Assembly: GCA_011042635.1 (NCBI GenBank)
Contig: DQWH01000054.1
Location: forward strand, 1-33,927
Length of the DNA: 33,927 nt
Direction of reading: 5' to 3'
From: Bacteroidota bacterium
GTDB taxonomy: Bacteria > Bacteroidota > Bacteroidia > Bacteroidales > VadinHA17
Part shown: piece after piece, positions 33,815-33,927 of the stretch
How positions within the stretch are numbered: the stretch's first letter is position 1
Layout: every line of letters begins with the position of its first letter
The notes under the pieces: model-generated
Database searches by the model: none
The model's input: the letters and a program-made list of their open reading frames with translations, nothing else
What the model was told of the DNA's origin: nothing
Position numbers and translations under genes: made by a program

Positions 33815-33927
33815 ACCTCCTCTGACCTGTGCTTTTCTTTCACAACAATCTCCCGGTGGAAATGTTCCGCAAAGGTCGGAAAAAAAACTGAATTAGGCAG
33901 ATGAAGAGGACTTGGTTCGAACAAAAT
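33815..33927. other. Right-edge stretch without a recognised gene
   Basis: About 110 bases. On the minus strand GACCTTTG at 33877-33870, after a T-run, is two mismatches from... the -7 consensus at its first bases (only the initial T and its spacing partner are weak) and could have been the promoter of the reductase fragment. No RNA gene or complete frame is seen. Confidence 0.25.

Noticed and set aside
33910-33927. GGTTCGAAC resembling a tRNA T-loop at the right edge
   Set aside because: The flanking bases do not form a T-stem and there is no D- or anticodon arm upstream.

Overview
The window looks like chromosomal DNA of a member of Bacteroidota, probably an anaerobic, amino-acid-using Bacteroidales-type organism. 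The evidence is a SusC/SusD outer-membrane pair, a LolA-like gene behind FtsK, a 7TM-HD (PgpH-type) phosphodiesterase with the typical Bacteroidota N-terminus, MacB-like permeases of Bacteroidota type, and several copies of the Bacteroidota promoter -7 element TAnnTTTG just upstream of genes. No rRNA, tRNA, CRISPR array, prophage or intact insertion sequence was recognised. No identification below species-group level is possible by eye.

Layout. 1-2430: on the minus strand, a DUF819 membrane protein followed by an Omp85-like outer-membrane protein that runs off the left edge. 2540-6170: histidine-degradation genes hutI and a fused formiminotransferase-cyclodeaminase (ftcD), with a GxxExxY nuclease-fold gene and a large imperfect inverted repeat wedged between them. 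6171-12105: a SusC-SusD-lipoprotein operon with a canonical promoter and a strong terminator. 12130-14940: a TPR lipoprotein convergent with a stand-alone YcaO protein. 15135-17792: cysD and cysN (sulfate activation), separated by about 480 bases holding a perfect 14 x 11-bp tandem repeat, a hairpin and a 39-codon small frame.

17810-19186: a minus-strand cluster of NlpC/P60 hydrolase, a 42-residue membrane microprotein and a NUDIX hydrolase, spaced 13 and 2 nt apart. It is divergent from the c-di-AMP phosphodiesterase-like gene at 19360-21507. 21613-24707: ftsK-lolA operon. 24762-25454: an unknown lipoprotein. 25629-27727: carbamate kinase and ornithine carbamoyltransferase, the lower half of arginine/citrulline fermentation. 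27815-30193: a MacB/FtsX-like permease. 30262-33650: a miaB-like, mtaB, short CDF transporter operon, preceded by what looks like the truncated N-terminus of a ferredoxin-NADP reductase.

How the genes fit together. Histidine breakdown to glutamate plus a folate one-carbon unit, and citrulline breakdown to ornithine, ATP, CO2 and ammonia, suggest amino-acid fermentation. The SusCD set has no glycan enzymes beside it, so a peptide importer of RagAB type is a reasonable but unproven idea. The parts least explained by known biology are the GxxExxY/inverted-repeat cassette inside the hut locus, the minisatellite inside cysD-cysN, the microprotein in the NlpC/P60-NUDIX cluster, and the divergent MiaB-like enzyme beside the reductase remnant. 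Many starts were moved from upstream TTG/GTG codons to internal ATGs, because of family length or because a -7 element overlaps the longer start.
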